64,000 bases of DNA from Methanomassiliicoccus sp. (GTDB taxonomy: Archaea; Thermoplasmatota; Thermoplasmata; Methanomassiliicoccales; Methanomassiliicoccaceae): NCBI GenBank assembly GCA_018262895.1, contig JADFDJ010000005.1, positions 101,639 to 165,638 of the forward strand. The letters run 5' to 3'. This document shows, piece after piece, positions 8,308 through 17,316 of this stretch. Numbering within the stretch: the first letter of the stretch is position 1; the number at the start of each line of letters is the position of its first letter. The notes beneath the pieces were generated by a model. The model did not search any database and was not told the DNA's origin. It saw only the letters and a program-made list of their open reading frames with translations. The position numbers and the translations under genes are program-made.

Positions 8308-8389
8308 GGTCTTTCGCCTCCGTTGTTGCTTCCAAACTCAACAGGGGCGGAGGACCCCTATCAATCATGCCATCTTTTTCAATAGGAGT

Positions 8390-11080
8390 TCAAACGCTTA
8401 TGTTAGCCAAAGCCAGCTCGACCTCTCTTTTAAGGTTCTCCGCCGCTCCGGCCGTTGAGATCTGCAAGGCTTCCTGCAACAGGCCTTTGGCGCCGTCCTT
8501 ATCCCCGCTCTTAATGAACTGTTGTGCGATCTCGTATAGCCATCTTCCTAGGAGGAGCGGTGCATCCATCCGTCTTATGGTACCAAGGGCATCGGCGAAC
8601 TCCTCCTTGGCCCACTCCCATTCCATCTTCTTGTTGTAAATGTAACCCTGCATAAGGTGCATGTCGGCGATCAGGATGGGATTATCTAGCTTCTGAAAAA
8701 TCTTGGTCGCCTGGCTTATGTACTCCTTGGCCTTCTCCAGCTCATCCATCTCCACATATACGACGACAGCGTTTCTAAGGGCATAGCCCTGCAGCTCCAG
8801 GTTACCGGAGGTTCGACCCATCTCCACTGCCCTCTCATGATACTTGGCCGCCTCCGAGAAGTTGAAGACCTCTGCCAGGCTGGTTCCCACACCTATGCAT
8901 ATCCTGGCGATGTTATCCACATCGCCGGTTCGCTCCAGGACCTCCAGCGCCTCCTTCTTGTACCTGATGGCCTGCTGGTGGTCAAGGGTCGTGGAGTACA
9001 CCCTGCCTATTCCGTATAGTGCCATCCCCAGCCCGATGTCGTCAAGGCTCTTCTGGGCCAGCTCCATGGACCTCTTGAAAGCGGCCATCGCATCCTGGTG
9101 TCGGCCACGGCTTTGGAGCACACCGCCCAGATCATAATAGGTCTCGACCAGCGTATGTGGGTCCTTGACCTCCTCGGCGAGCCCCAGGCTTCTCACCAGG
9201 TAGTCCTCCGCCTTCTCGAACTCGGAACGCCGCAGGTGTATGACCCCTATCCTGCGATTGACCTCGGCCAGCAGTCGTCGGTCGTGGTCCGGCTCACACA
9301 GCCTTACGATCTCCTCGAACCTGCTTATGGCCCTGTCCCACTCCCCCCTGACCTCCAGGATATCCCCTTCCAGAAGTAGCAGCTCCATCTTCTCGCTACG
9401 ATCTATGTTGTCACATTGCGACTGCAGGGAGGTCAGCAGTGGGGCGAACGGCAGGCCGTATCCCTTGGAGATGATGTCCCGCCCGTTACCGGCGGCTATG
9501 CGAATGGCTGTGCTGTACTCCTTGGCCATGAGGCAATGGTAGAGCGCTTCCACGTGGGCCGGGGCCGATGTGTCCTGAAGATAATAACGTGAAGCTGCCT
9601 TGTGGTAGGTTATCCGTTGTCGGGGAGAGAGCCGGGAGTAGAAGAAGTCCCGCAGCAGGTCGTGCATTCCTATCATGCGGCCTACTGACTCATGCATGAG
9701 CGATTTTGATAGGAGAACGTCGATAGTGTCGTAGTCTACGAGATAGTCCTTGTACTCCATCTCCTTCTGGACCACACCAAGGTCCTTGGCGATCTCCTCC
9801 TCGATGGTGAAGAAGGCGTCCACCAGGACCGGATACCGGAACACGGAAGCAATGTCCAATATCCTTCTCTCAGTTATGTCCAGCTTGGAGTAGACCTCCT
9901 GCTCGATGAACATTCGGACGTTCTTCCCCAATGCGCTCCTGGGGCTGTCCACGAGCTCCAGGAACAGGGGATGTCCGCGAGTGGCCCGATATATGTCAAG
10001 AAGGTCGGCCTCGGGAAGCTCCCGATTCCGCATGAGGCGGAGGGAGCTGTCCATGTCCAGCCCCTCCATCATCAACTCCACCACCAAGCCCTTGAACACC
10101 TGGCTCCGGGAATAGAAGGAGGGGATCTCCCGGGAGGTGCAAATGAGAGACACGTGCTCCAACCCCTCCAGCACGCCCACCATGGCAGTGAGGAAATCCT
10201 GGACCGAGCGGTCCGCCTTGTGAACGTCATCGATTATGAACACTGTGGGGATGTCCCGCAGCTCCATGTCCAGGATCGTCGAGACCTCACCTATGGAGGG
10301 ATTCTCGGTGCGGGACAGGTAGCGTTCCAATCCCTTTTTGCCCAGCTGAGAGAGGAACTCGGCAATCGGTGTCAGGAGGATCCTGAGGTTGACCCATTCG
10401 TGGACCCTGTACCAGAATACGTTCCTCTGGTCCCGGATATCCTGGACGAACTTAGCCAGCAGTGTGGTCTTTCCGATCCCAGGTATGCCGCATACGGCCA
10501 TCAGACGCGCGTTCGGGGAGTCCAGGAACTCAGACAGGCTCTGTAGCTCTTTCTGCCTCCCGAAGAATACCCGTACGGTAGGCTTTCGGTCGGTATAGTC
10601 TACGAACCGGCGGTCCGCTTTCACCTTCCCCTCGTGGAAAGCTGAGCAGTCGAAGCGGCCCCTGGATACGCCCAGTGCCAGGTCCAGGAACGCGTACCTC
10701 TTGGGGAGATAGAGGGAAAGCTTCCCCATATTGTCCTCGTGCACCTTTCCGTCGAAATCTATGATGGTGATGGGGGTCCGCTCGATCTCCGCCTTAAGTT
10801 CCAGGGCCTTCTGATAGCCACCAGCAGTCAGAAAATAGACTTTTTTAACGCTCGCATAGCCCTTGACATGCTTGGTGTGAACCTCGATGATCGACTCTTC
10901 GGCCAGAGAGTTAACGACCTTGGAGACATTGTTACGACCGATATCTATGGCATCTGCTATGCCTTCCTGCGTAATCACCGCTGGAGCATCAGAGTCCTGT
11001 TGGTATCTCTGATAGCTGAGGAGGTGAAGGACGACTCTCTCCCTGACAGTAAGCAGAGTCTTTTTAGATGACCGGTTCAC
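8390..11080 (-). CDS. STAND-type regulator: winged helix + P-loop NTPase + TPR
   Basis: A large (896-residue) signal-transduction ATPase. An N-terminal winged helix resembles MarR/IclR folds (RERVVLHLLSYQRY...QEGIADAIDIGRNNVSKVVN). A STAND/AAA-like NTPase follows with Walker A GIPGIGKTTLL (about residue 205) and Walker B-like TVFIIDDVHKAD, then a winged-helix/arm segment, and from about residue 560 to the end a TPR superhelix (repeated A..Y...G...G motifs). This layout matches MalT-like switches in which TPRs sense a signal and nucleotide exchange triggers oligomerisation. A TTG at 11161 would add 27 residues but falls inside the TATA/palindrome region, so GTG 11080 is preferred. Its stop lies 24 bases from the IS end, so the C-terminus appears intact. 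Target genes are unknown; the divergent DUF835 gene is the obvious candidate. Confidence 0.82.
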   Translation of the reverse strand: MNRSSKKTLLTVRERVVLHLLSYQRYQQDSDAPAVITQEGIADAIDIGRNNVSKVVNSLAEESIIEVHTKHVKGYASVKKVYFLTAGGYQKALELKAEIERTPITIIDFDGKVHEDNMGKLSLYLPKRYAFLDLALGVSRGRFDCSAFHEGKVKADRRFVDYTDRKPTVRVFFGRQKELQSLSEFLDSPNARLMAVCGIPGIGKTTLLAKFVQDIRDQRNVFWYRVHEWVNLRILLTPIAEFLSQLGKKGLERYLSRTENPSIGEVSTILDMELRDIPTVFIIDDVHKADRSVQDFLTAMVGVLEGLEHVSLICTSREIPSFYSRSQVFKGLVVELMMEGLDMDSSLRLMRNRELPEADLLDIYRATRGHPLFLELVDSPRSALGKNVRMFIEQEVYSKLDITERRILDIASVFRYPVLVDAFFTIEEEIAKDLGVVQKEMEYKDYLVDYDTIDVLLSKSLMHESVGRMIGMHDLLRDFFYSRLSPRQRITYHKAASRYYLQDTSAPAHVEALYHCLMAKEYSTAIRIAAGNGRDIISKGYGLPFAPLLTSLQSQCDNIDRSEKMELLLLEGDILEVRGEWDRAISRFEEIVRLCEPDHDRRLLAEVNRRIGVIHLRRSEFEKAEDYLVRSLGLAEEVKDPHTLVETYYDLGGVLQSRGRHQDAMAAFKRSMELAQKSLDDIGLGMALYGIGRVYSTTLDHQQAIRYKKEALEVLERTGDVDNIARICIGVGTSLAEVFNFSEAAKYHERAVEMGRTSGNLELQGYALRNAVVVYVEMDELEKAKEYISQATKIFQKLDNPILIADMHLMQGYIYNKKMEWEWAKEEFADALGTIRRMDAPLLLGRWLYEIAQQFIKSGDKDGAKGLLQEALQISTAGAAENLKREVELALANISV

Positions 11081-11126
11081 CGGAAGAACATAAGGGTCTG
11101 AGACAAAATATTTTTCGAGTAAAAAA

Positions 11127-11154
11127 TGAGCATGCTCAAATCGATTATATATAT
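11127..11154. promoter_or_regulatory. Bidirectional promoter with 12-bp palindrome between STAND regulator and DUF835 gene
   Basis: TGAGCATGCTCA (11127-11138) is a perfect palindrome, and ATTATATATAT (11144-11154) is a near-symmetric TATA element. Read rightward the TATA gives a start about 20 bases before ATG 11197; read leftward it gives a 40-base leader before GTG 11080. The palindrome would overlap the leftward start site, suiting autoregulation by the STAND protein. Operator function is inferred. Confidence 0.5.
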
Positions 11155-11196
11155 CGCACAAGCCGAAAAGGGGATGTTAATATAAGGTGAATGCCG

Positions 11197-11748
11197 ATGA
11201 AAATCGATTCAAAGATATCAATGCTCATCGAAGGCTATCCACGTAATGGTTACCAGACATACTCTAGGATCGTCAGAGGGTCCAAGAGGGGCCTGTGCAT
11301 CTCCCGGCTCCACCCCGAATATGTTGCACACAAGTACAGCCTAGATGAAGCGAAGAGGTACTGGCTTAGCAACCAGAGGGGAGATGATGCCATAACTCCC
11401 AAGTCCCTGCATCAGCTTGTCAAGGTACTCAGAATAGAGCTCAGGGACAGGTCCGGCGGAACTATCTTCATGGACGGGCTGGAATACCTATTAATCTTCA
11501 ACGATATGAGCAAGGTAATGTCGGCGCTGGAGGAGATAGATGGTCTCCTGAAGGCGGCCAATGTCGAACTGATAATATCGGTCGATCCTCTTACCTTCGA
11601 ACAGAGGGACCTAGAGAAGCTGTGGACCTCCTTCCCACGCTATACGGGCGAAGAGCTGCTCTGTAAGCATTTCGTATCCAACGCACAGCCCATTCCGACC
11701 GTTGCGCCCATGGCGGTCGGACAAGAGTCCTCTGGTCTGAAGATATAA
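11197..11748 (+). CDS. DUF835 family protein (paralogue 1)
   Basis: A 183-residue protein of the archaeal DUF835 family. Recognisable blocks are GLCISRLHPEYV, RYWLSNQRGDDAITPKSL, a Walker-B-like hydrophobic strand ending in acid (GTIFMDGLEYLLIFND), and ELIISVDPLTF. The pattern resembles a degenerate RecA/KaiC-like core without a P-loop. DUF835 domains are often fused to sensor kinases in archaea; here it stands alone beside a STAND regulator. ATG 11197 is preferred over 11191 because the GGTGA site then has a six-base spacing. Function unknown. Confidence 0.8.
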   Translation: MKIDSKISMLIEGYPRNGYQTYSRIVRGSKRGLCISRLHPEYVAHKYSLDEAKRYWLSNQRGDDAITPKSLHQLVKVLRIELRDRSGGTIFMDGLEYLLIFNDMSKVMSALEEIDGLLKAANVELIISVDPLTFEQRDLEKLWTSFPRYTGEELLCKHFVSNAQPIPTVAPMAVGQESSGLKI

Positions 11749-11760
11749 GAAAGGAAGTGA

Positions 11761-11871
11761 GAGGGGCGCAAACCCTAGCTCCCGAGCTGTTAGGTCCGAA
11801 GGCGGAGGGTCCGTCTAACGGGCCGGGCGATCACGTGTCCGCCAATGCGTGGTCGCCTAAAACCCCTTTTT
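11761..11871 (+). ncRNA. Candidate structured RNA A, downstream of DUF835 gene
   Basis: No gene fits here. The + strand offers a closing helix GGGG (11763-11766) with CCCC (11863-11866) directly followed by TTTTT. Inside are CCTAGCTC/GAGCTGTTAGG-type and TCCG-AAGG-CGGA hairpins and an 11-bp stem GGCGATCACGT (11826-11836) with GCGTGGTCGCC (11847-11857) that uses two G-U pairs. It could be an independent RNA or a structured 3' end of the DUF835 mRNA. No known family was recognised. Confidence 0.45.
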
Positions 11872-11900
11872 AATGCAGTATAGGGACCAAACCGCCCATG

Positions 11901-11988
11901 CATGGTTGCGTTATTGCCGGAGTCACAGGCCTTCAATGTGAGGACCATCACATTTTGTGGAGACGACTCCGCGATATTACGTTTTTTT
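11901..11988 (+). ncRNA. Candidate structured RNA B with T-run
   Basis: A second folded unit follows: GGAGTC (11919-11924) pairs with GACTCC (11965-11970), and inside it AATGTGA (11935-11941) pairs with TCACATT (11948-11954); the outer arms pair imperfectly and end in seven T residues (11982-11988). It may be a terminator or a separate small RNA. A perfect CCATGCATGG palindrome (11895-11904) precedes it. Confidence 0.38.
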
Positions 11989-12112
11989 AACACACCCAGG
12001 CGATACACATTGAGAGCGGGACCGTGGCGGCCGCTCAAACTTTTCATTGAGCGAAAATCTGTTCTTCAGAAAAAAAACAAGGAGTATGAAATCCTGGATG
12101 AGGCTACAGAAG

Positions 12113-12634
12113 CTATAAGACCTCAGCATAGCGGCTTAAACGGGCGATCGAGCGCGTATCGAGGGCATCTGGGTCAAATGGCATCAGGAGAATGGACCCT
12201 GAGGTCATGACCATGTCATTGACCTCTTCCACGAACATCTGCACCTTTTGGAATTCGTTGAACAGAGTGAGATACTCTATGCCATCGAACATTACGACCG
12301 CATTCTTGCTCTGCATTAGAAAATGTTCTATCCTATGCAATATCCTGTGTAGCTGATCCGGCGAAATATTATTGTCACCGCTGCGCTCGCTCAACCAAAT
12401 CGCCTCGATCTCACTTCCCGGGATCCTTTCCCTCAGAAGATCGGGATGGGTCCTGCTAACACACATAGTAGCTGCTCCGGAGTAGTCAAAATCTTGGAGC
12501 AACCGAAGGGTCTTATCCATCCTTTTTTCACGAACCAGATAAACACGACCCCGGTCGATTAGGGGGATACCGTTCCCAAAGCCTATCTCGAGAGAAACCT
12601 CATCCCTTGTTTCGATCTTAGTCAAGCCAGGCAA
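12113..12634 (-). CDS. DUF835 family protein (paralogue 2)
   Basis: A 173-residue DUF835 protein with ATMCVSRTHPDLLRERI, EAIWLSERSGDNNISPDQL, AVVMFDGIEYLTLFNEF and ILLMPFDPDALD, aligned block by block with the paralogue at 11.2 kb. The N-terminus before about residue 30 is less certain: only TTG codons are available as starts upstream of the domain. A T-rich tract (12068-12078 on the complementary strand) just beyond the stop could end transcription. Convergent with paralogue 1 across the structured spacer. Function unknown. Confidence 0.75.
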   Translation of the reverse strand: MPGLTKIETRDEVSLEIGFGNGIPLIDRGRVYLVREKRMDKTLRLLQDFDYSGAATMCVSRTHPDLLRERIPGSEIEAIWLSERSGDNNISPDQLHRILHRIEHFLMQSKNAVVMFDGIEYLTLFNEFQKVQMFVEEVNDMVMTSGSILLMPFDPDALDTRSIARLSRYAEVL

Positions 12635-13102
12635 GTTGAGTGGTCAACCCCTATCAGCGCATAGCCGATACTGGAGCACCATCAACATTATCTTATCAAT
12701 ATAAAAAACCCATCTAGCATATTATCGAAAATAATCAAACAATCATTCCTGTATTAGGGAATGAAAATAAATGATTGTAGCACGATTCCTGAATAGAACC
12801 ATTCGATTTATTCTAGAAGTGATAATAATCACACTATTCATTTTTTTGATAACGCAAAATTATCACTGTATGTATCAAAGAAATATCTTTTCCGATCACT
12901 CCAAGACCTTACTAGACCGATAGATGGTCGGAGAGGTCACAACAGGTGAGACCGCGCACACAGGCCCCCTTCAATAGTTAACCAGAATACAACGACGTAG
13001 GCATTGAGGTCGAGATATGGGCTGCACGTTCTTTCCGAGGTAATGGGATGAGAGCAAGCAAGTGGAGAATGGTGGAGAAAAGGAGAGAGGTTTGGAAGTG
13101 GT
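12635..13102. other. AT-rich intergenic region, no gene seen
   Basis: No plausible coding frame. It holds an inverted repeat CAATCATT/AATGATTG around 12739-12776 enclosing CATTCC/GGAATG, and a nested hairpin GACCT..GACC/GGTC..AGGTC near 12908-12940. It must contain the promoter of the leftward DUF835 gene. Nothing else can be named. Confidence 0.5.
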
Positions 13103-14425
13103 TTACGAGGAAGAGTTCTTCAGCTCCCCATGGAGATATCTCCCATACCCCACCATGTCGAGAAGGCCATGGCCGGACAGGTTGAACACGATGACCTTCT
13201 CTTCGTTGTTCTTCTTCGCCTCCAGGGCCTTATCTATCGCGGCCTTGACGGCATGAGAGGACTCGGGAGCCGGTATTATCCCCTCCGTCTTGGCGAAGGT
13301 AATGGCTGCCTCGAAGGTCTGGTTCTGCTCATAGGACACCGGCGTTACCAAGCCCAATTTCGTCACCTGAGATACGGCCGGGGCCATACCGTGGTACCGA
13401 AGTCCTCCCGCATGGATAGGCGAGGGAACGAAGTCGCAGCCCAAGGTGTACATCTTGACCAAGGGGGTCATTCCAGCGGTATCTCCGAAGTCATAGCGGT
13501 TCTCTCCCTTGGTGAGGGAAGGCACTGATGACGGTTCTACGGCGATGAACTCCGTCTCGTTCTTCCCTTTTATCTTCTCCCCGATCATGGGGAAGCTGAA
13601 GCCCGCGAAGTTACTACCACCACCGACGCAGCCTATCATATAGTCGGGTGTGATGTCGATCTTCTTCATCTGCTGCATCACTTCCTGGCCGACCACCGTC
13701 TGATGCAGCATTACGTGGTTTAGGACGCTGCCCAGGGAGTACCGGGTCTGAGGCTGATGAATGCACGTCTCTATGGCCTCGGATATGGCAATTCCCAAGG
13801 TGCCTGGATGATCGGGAGCCTTTTGGAGCACCGAGCGTCCATACTCGGTCTCGTTGCTAGGAGAAGCGAAGACCTTGGACCCATATGTCTCCATGATCAG
13901 CCGGCGGAAAGGCTTCTGATCATAGGAGACCCGCACCATATAGACAGTGCACCTCATGTCGAAATGAGCGCACGCCAGGGCGAGGGCGGAGCCCCACTGC
14001 CCCGCTCCGGTCTCCGTGGTAAGGTTCTCTATCCCTTCCTTCATGTTGTAGTATGCCTGGGGGATGGCAGAGTTAGGCTTATGGGAGCCTGCAGGCGAAA
14101 GGTCCTCTCGCTTGAAGTAGATCTTTGCCGGGGTCTTCAGGAACGCCTCCAGCCTCCTAGCTCTCTGCAGGGGCGACGGACGCCCGAGCATGAGGTAGGC
14201 ATCGCGAACCTCTTCCGGTATCGGAATGCAACGGTCAGTGGAGACCTCTTGATACCAGGAGGCCTTGGAAAAGATGCCCTTCCAATCGTCGAGCGTCACT
14301 GGCTCCTTGGTGCCCGGGTGAAGGTGAGGGGGAATAGGCTCGGGCAGATCGGCCGAAATATTGTACCAGTTCTTGGGGATCTCATCGTTGGTCAGGCAGA
14401 CCCGATCGTCGGGGCGTATGGACAT
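13103..14425 (-). CDS. trpB2: Tryptophan synthase beta chain, TrpB2 type
   Basis: A 440-residue PLP enzyme that condenses indole with serine (or O-phosphoserine) to give tryptophan. The PLP Lys is in [11 protein letters not shown], the catalytic Glu lies in [14 protein letters not shown], the phosphate loop is [11 protein letters not shown], and the C-terminal [10 protein letters not shown] is typical of the long TrpB2 form, which works without TrpA. No trpA is adjacent. A TATA box AAATATTTA (14446-14454) lies 25 bases upstream of ATG, predicting a leaderless mRNA, and two TGTACA boxes lie just beyond it, suggesting tryptophan-responsive repression. Confidence 0.95.
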   Translation of the reverse strand: MSIRPDDRVCLTNDEIPKNWYNISADLPEPIPPHLHPGTKEPVTLDDWKGIFSKASWYQEVSTDRCIPIPEEVRDAYLMLGRPSPLQRARRLEAFLKTPAKIYFKREDLSPAGSHKPNSAIPQAYYNMKEGIENLTTETGAGQWGSALALACAHFDMRCTVYMVRVSYDQKPFRRLIMETYGSKVFASPSNETEYGRSVLQKAPDHPGTLGIAISEAIETCIHQPQTRYSLGSVLNHVMLHQTVVGQEVMQQMKKIDITPDYMIGCVGGGSNFAGFSFPMIGEKIKGKNETEFIAVEPSSVPSLTKGENRYDFGDTAGMTPLVKMYTLGCDFVPSPIHAGGLRYHGMAPAVSQVTKLGLVTPVSYEQNQTFEAAITFAKTEGIIPAPESSHAVKAAIDKALEAKKNNEEKVIVFNLSGHGLLDMVGYGRYLHGELKNSSS

Positions 14426-14445
14426 GAAGACCTAGAAACTTTACG

Positions 14446-14487
14446 AAATATTTAACACTATTGTGTATTATTGTACAATAATGTACA
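14446..14487 (-). promoter_or_regulatory. trpB2 promoter with two TGTACA (TRP-box-like) sites
   Basis: The TATA element AAATATTTA (14446-14454) is followed upstream by TGTACA at 14472-14477 and again at 14482-14487, exactly ten bases (one helical turn) apart. The first sits in a 16-bp perfect palindrome, ATTATTGTACAATAAT (14467-14482). TGTACA is the TRP box bound by the archaeal repressor TrpY, which controls trp genes including trpB2 in Methanothermobacter. Confidence 0.65.
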
Positions 14488-16254
14488 TTATCCACAACTA
14501 TCACACTGCATCGCACCCTCCTCCCCCCTCATCAATCTGCCACATCCTGGACAGTGCCTGCTGTCCTTGATGGTGGTGAGGACCTGGCCGGGTTTGGAAC
14601 CCTCGCGATAAACGGTTATGCCCTTGCATCCGCGGGAATGAGCGTAGATGAAGGAATGTAGTATATCCTGCCAGGTCGCAGATGCCGGAAGGTTGATGGT
14701 CTTAGACACAGCGTTATCAACATGCCGTTGGAACGCGGCCTGCATCTCGATCTGCTCCTCCACCGGGACGTCATGAGCGGTAACGAAAATGTTACGGACC
14801 TCAGGGGGTACCTTGGTCAGCTGCTGAATGGACCACACTGCGGACAGATCCTTTAATAGGGCCTCATCAAGGAAACCTCCTTCCTTGGCCACATCCAGAA
14901 AGGCAGGTATGGTCTCGCTCAGGTGCTGACCCTCCAGCACCGTTCTGGAATAGGAGATGGCGTAGTAGGGCTCTATACCAGAGGAGCATCCAGCGATCAT
15001 GCTGATGGTGCCCGTGGGAGCGATGGACAGAAGGGTGGCATTGCGTCGGGGCGAGGGGACGGTGGAACCATCGATGTTAGGAAAGCTGCCCCGGGACTCG
15101 GCGATCGCACGCGAGGCGCTCTCCGCTCTCTGCCTTATGAACGAGCTGATCCTCTCGGCCATTCCTATCGATGAAGGGCTTCCGTACCTTATCTTGAGGC
15201 GTACCAGCATGTCCGCGAAACCCATCACGCCGAGCCCAATCTTCCGGTTACCCGTCACGACCTTGGTCGTCTGCTCGAGGGGGTAGCGGCTGGCATCAAT
15301 GACATTGTCCAGGAACCTGACGCCCATATCCACGGTCCTGCCGAGCTTATCCCAGTTCACGCCGTCATCGTCCATCATGAGGGCCAGGTTGATAGATCCC
15401 AGGTTACATGCTTCAAAGGGAAGGAGGGGGACCTCGCCGCAGGGGTTGGTGGCCTCGATGTTGCCGAGAGCAGGGGTGGGGTTACCCCTATTTACAGCAT
15501 CGATGAACAGAATGCCAGGGTCCCCGCTCCTCCATGCCGCTTTGGCGATCCTTTCCAGGAGGTGACGGGCGGATATCCTTCGGACCTCCTCGCCGTTCCT
15601 GGGATTGATCAGGACAAGCTTCTCATCCAGGGACGCCCGGCGCATAAAGTCGTCGGTGACCGCCACCGAGAGGTTGAAATTGGAGAACGAGATTAGATCG
15701 TCCTTGGCGGTCACGAAGGTCTCGATGTCGGGATGATCGACCCTGAGAACGCCCATGTTGGCGCCCCTGCGCCTTCCCCCCTGCTTGATGGCCTCGGTGG
15801 CGGCATCGAAAACCCGCATGAAGGACACAGGCCCTGAGGCGATACCCCCCGTGGAACGGACCGTGTCGCCCTCTGGACGGAGGAGGGAGAAGGAGTATCC
15901 GGTGCCGCCGCCTGTCTGCTGGACCATGGCTCCGTACTTCACAGCATCATATATGCTCTCGATGGAGTCGTTAACGGGGATGACGAAGCATGCGGAGAGC
16001 TGCTGGATGTCGGTGCCGGCGTTCATGAGCGTGGGGGAGTTGGGCAGGAACTCTAGCGAGCTCATGGCCCGGAAGAACTCCTCTTCCTCCCCCTGGCGGT
16101 CTCCGTAGGTCTCGCTCACTGCCGCCACATTCCTGGCTACCCTTCGGAACATTTGTTCCGGGGTCTCGCAGGTCCGCCCCGTCTTATCTCTAAGGAGATA
16201 CCTTCTTTCAAGGACCTGAAGGGCGTTGGAGGACAGGGGGACCGACACCGTCAT
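14488..16254 (-). CDS. nrdJ: Adenosylcobalamin-dependent (class II) ribonucleotide reductase
   Basis: A 588-residue reductase that converts ribonucleotides to deoxyribonucleotides with a B12-generated thiyl radical. Key segments: NSPTLMNAGTDIQQLSACFV (first redox Cys), QQTGGGTGYSFS, NPCGEVPLLPFEACNLGSI (radical Cys and Glu), ATLLSIAPTGTISMIAGCSS, and a C-terminal CPGCGRLM...CDSCG tail that can act as the redox arm or a zinc ribbon. No N-terminal ATP-cone is present, so it is shorter than many class II enzymes. It ends one base past the distal TRP-like box of the next gene; a shared transcript with trpB2 is unlikely. Confidence 0.93.
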   Translation of the reverse strand: MTVSVPLSSNALQVLERRYLLRDKTGRTCETPEQMFRRVARNVAAVSETYGDRQGEEEEFFRAMSSLEFLPNSPTLMNAGTDIQQLSACFVIPVNDSIESIYDAVKYGAMVQQTGGGTGYSFSLLRPEGDTVRSTGGIASGPVSFMRVFDAATEAIKQGGRRRGANMGVLRVDHPDIETFVTAKDDLISFSNFNLSVAVTDDFMRRASLDEKLVLINPRNGEEVRRISARHLLERIAKAAWRSGDPGILFIDAVNRGNPTPALGNIEATNPCGEVPLLPFEACNLGSINLALMMDDDGVNWDKLGRTVDMGVRFLDNVIDASRYPLEQTTKVVTGNRKIGLGVMGFADMLVRLKIRYGSPSSIGMAERISSFIRQRAESASRAIAESRGSFPNIDGSTVPSPRRNATLLSIAPTGTISMIAGCSSGIEPYYAISYSRTVLEGQHLSETIPAFLDVAKEGGFLDEALLKDLSAVWSIQQLTKVPPEVRNIFVTAHDVPVEEQIEMQAAFQRHVDNAVSKTINLPASATWQDILHSFIYAHSRGCKGITVYREGSKPGQVLTTIKDSRHCPGCGRLMRGEEGAMQCDSCG

Positions 16255-16342
16255 GATGGGAGGGATTGTCCGGGTGGACTTAATTACTATCCTGATGCGG
16301 GTAGTAAGTGAAGCTCCTTGTGGTAATGCCGCGTAGATACCG

Positions 16343-17251
16343 TTACTGTTCCCGTAAAGATCCTGCAGGGTCTGTCAGAACGTTCCGTTCATACCAGGCC
16401 CGAGCGGTCCTGTTCCCCTGCAGCTCCTGCTTGAGGTTCGCGGGAGCGATGACCCTATCGTCTGTGATCAAGAATGTAAAGAGCTCCAGGGGGGTGCTCT
16501 CGAAGACCTGAACGAACTCTGCAAGGTTCGGCCCCAATTCTTTCTCGTAAGTTATGAGGTCGGAGAGCATAACAGGGCTCATCTTGCTCCGACCACAGAC
16601 CGCGAAGGCATCCACATCGAAAACCCTGGCGGCCTCAGCGATGGCCCTGGTCCCGATCTTATTGACCAGCCCCGACCAGGTCACCGAATCTGCACCCACC
16701 AGCACCGCATCGATATCCGCCATGCGCGAGAAGACCGTGGAGTCATGGATAATCTCCACCTGCATGCTGTGTCCAGAAAGGATCTTGGCGAACTGCCGCC
16801 CCTCCCCCCCGGGCAGGGCTTCGGCGACCGTGACCTTTATCGCGCGGTCCTTGGCCAATGCCTTAAGGACCTGAGCGACGGTGGAAGAGTAAGAGGTGGT
16901 CATGAGCCGCTCTCCCCTTATGGTCTCGGCCGAGAGCTCGGTGATACGCAGACCGCTCTTCCTCTCCCTCTCTCTAAGGTCCATGATCGCTCCGTGCAGA
17001 TCACCTATGCCATCAGCCCCCCTTTCTAAAAGAAGCAGGATGGTGTTCGCTATGTTGAAGAGAGGGGCGATGCTCGGCTTTGCTCGGTGAAGGGCTATAG
17101 CGAACTCTTCCCAATCCGAGGGAGGGATGGACACCATAGCATCCTCAGGGATGGCCAGCAGGTCGTTGAGCGTCGAGGCCATCATTTCCGATGCACCCGA
17201 ATTTCCATCCATTGCTAGAGTGTCCGCAATATCCCGGAGGCGGTGGTCCAT
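16343..17251 (-). CDS. eIF2B alpha/beta/delta-like protein (ribose-1,5-bisphosphate isomerase-like)
   Basis: A 302-residue member of the IF-2B fold. An N-terminal helical region is followed by a Rossmann-like domain with VAEALPGGEGRQFAKIL, VLVGADSVTWSGLVNKIGT and FAVCGRSKMSP. These match the family that includes ribose-1,5-bisphosphate isomerase of archaeal AMP salvage, methylthioribose-1-phosphate isomerase and archaeal 'aIF2B'. The conserved GAD and NKIGT loops are intact. Exact activity is undecided because the family is often misnamed. A TATA-like CATATATCC lies about 25 bases before ATG, so the mRNA is probably leaderless. Confidence 0.8.
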   Translation of the reverse strand: MDHRLRDIADTLAMDGNSGASEMMASTLNDLLAIPEDAMVSIPPSDWEEFAIALHRAKPSIAPLFNIANTILLLLERGADGIGDLHGAIMDLRERERKSGLRITELSAETIRGERLMTTSYSSTVAQVLKALAKDRAIKVTVAEALPGGEGRQFAKILSGHSMQVEIIHDSTVFSRMADIDAVLVGADSVTWSGLVNKIGTRAIAEAARVFDVDAFAVCGRSKMSPVMLSDLITYEKELGPNLAEFVQVFESTPLELFTFLITDDRVIAPANLKQELQGNRTARAWYERNVLTDPAGSLREQ

Positions 17252-17316
17252 GTAGGATAGAATTAGAAATGGATATATGTCGATTTACCTGAGAACTGAT
17301 GTGGAAAGGATTTGGT

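Larger units (their letters stand above)
7110..8365 (-). mobile_element. IS110-family (IS1111-like) insertion sequence
   Basis: The element is bounded by an imperfect inverted repeat: ATTGAGGGGGTCCCGCCCC (from 7110) and, read on the other strand from 8365, ATTGATAGGGGTCCTCCGCC; both continue through a CCCC.GT.GAG block. It contains one DEDD transposase gene with only 58 bases on its 5' side and about 200 on its 3' side. Inverted repeats near the ends and a long 3' non-coding segment are known traits of the IS1111 group within IS110. No target duplication is expected or seen. Exact tips are uncertain by several bases because repeats in this group are subterminal. Confidence 0.8.
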
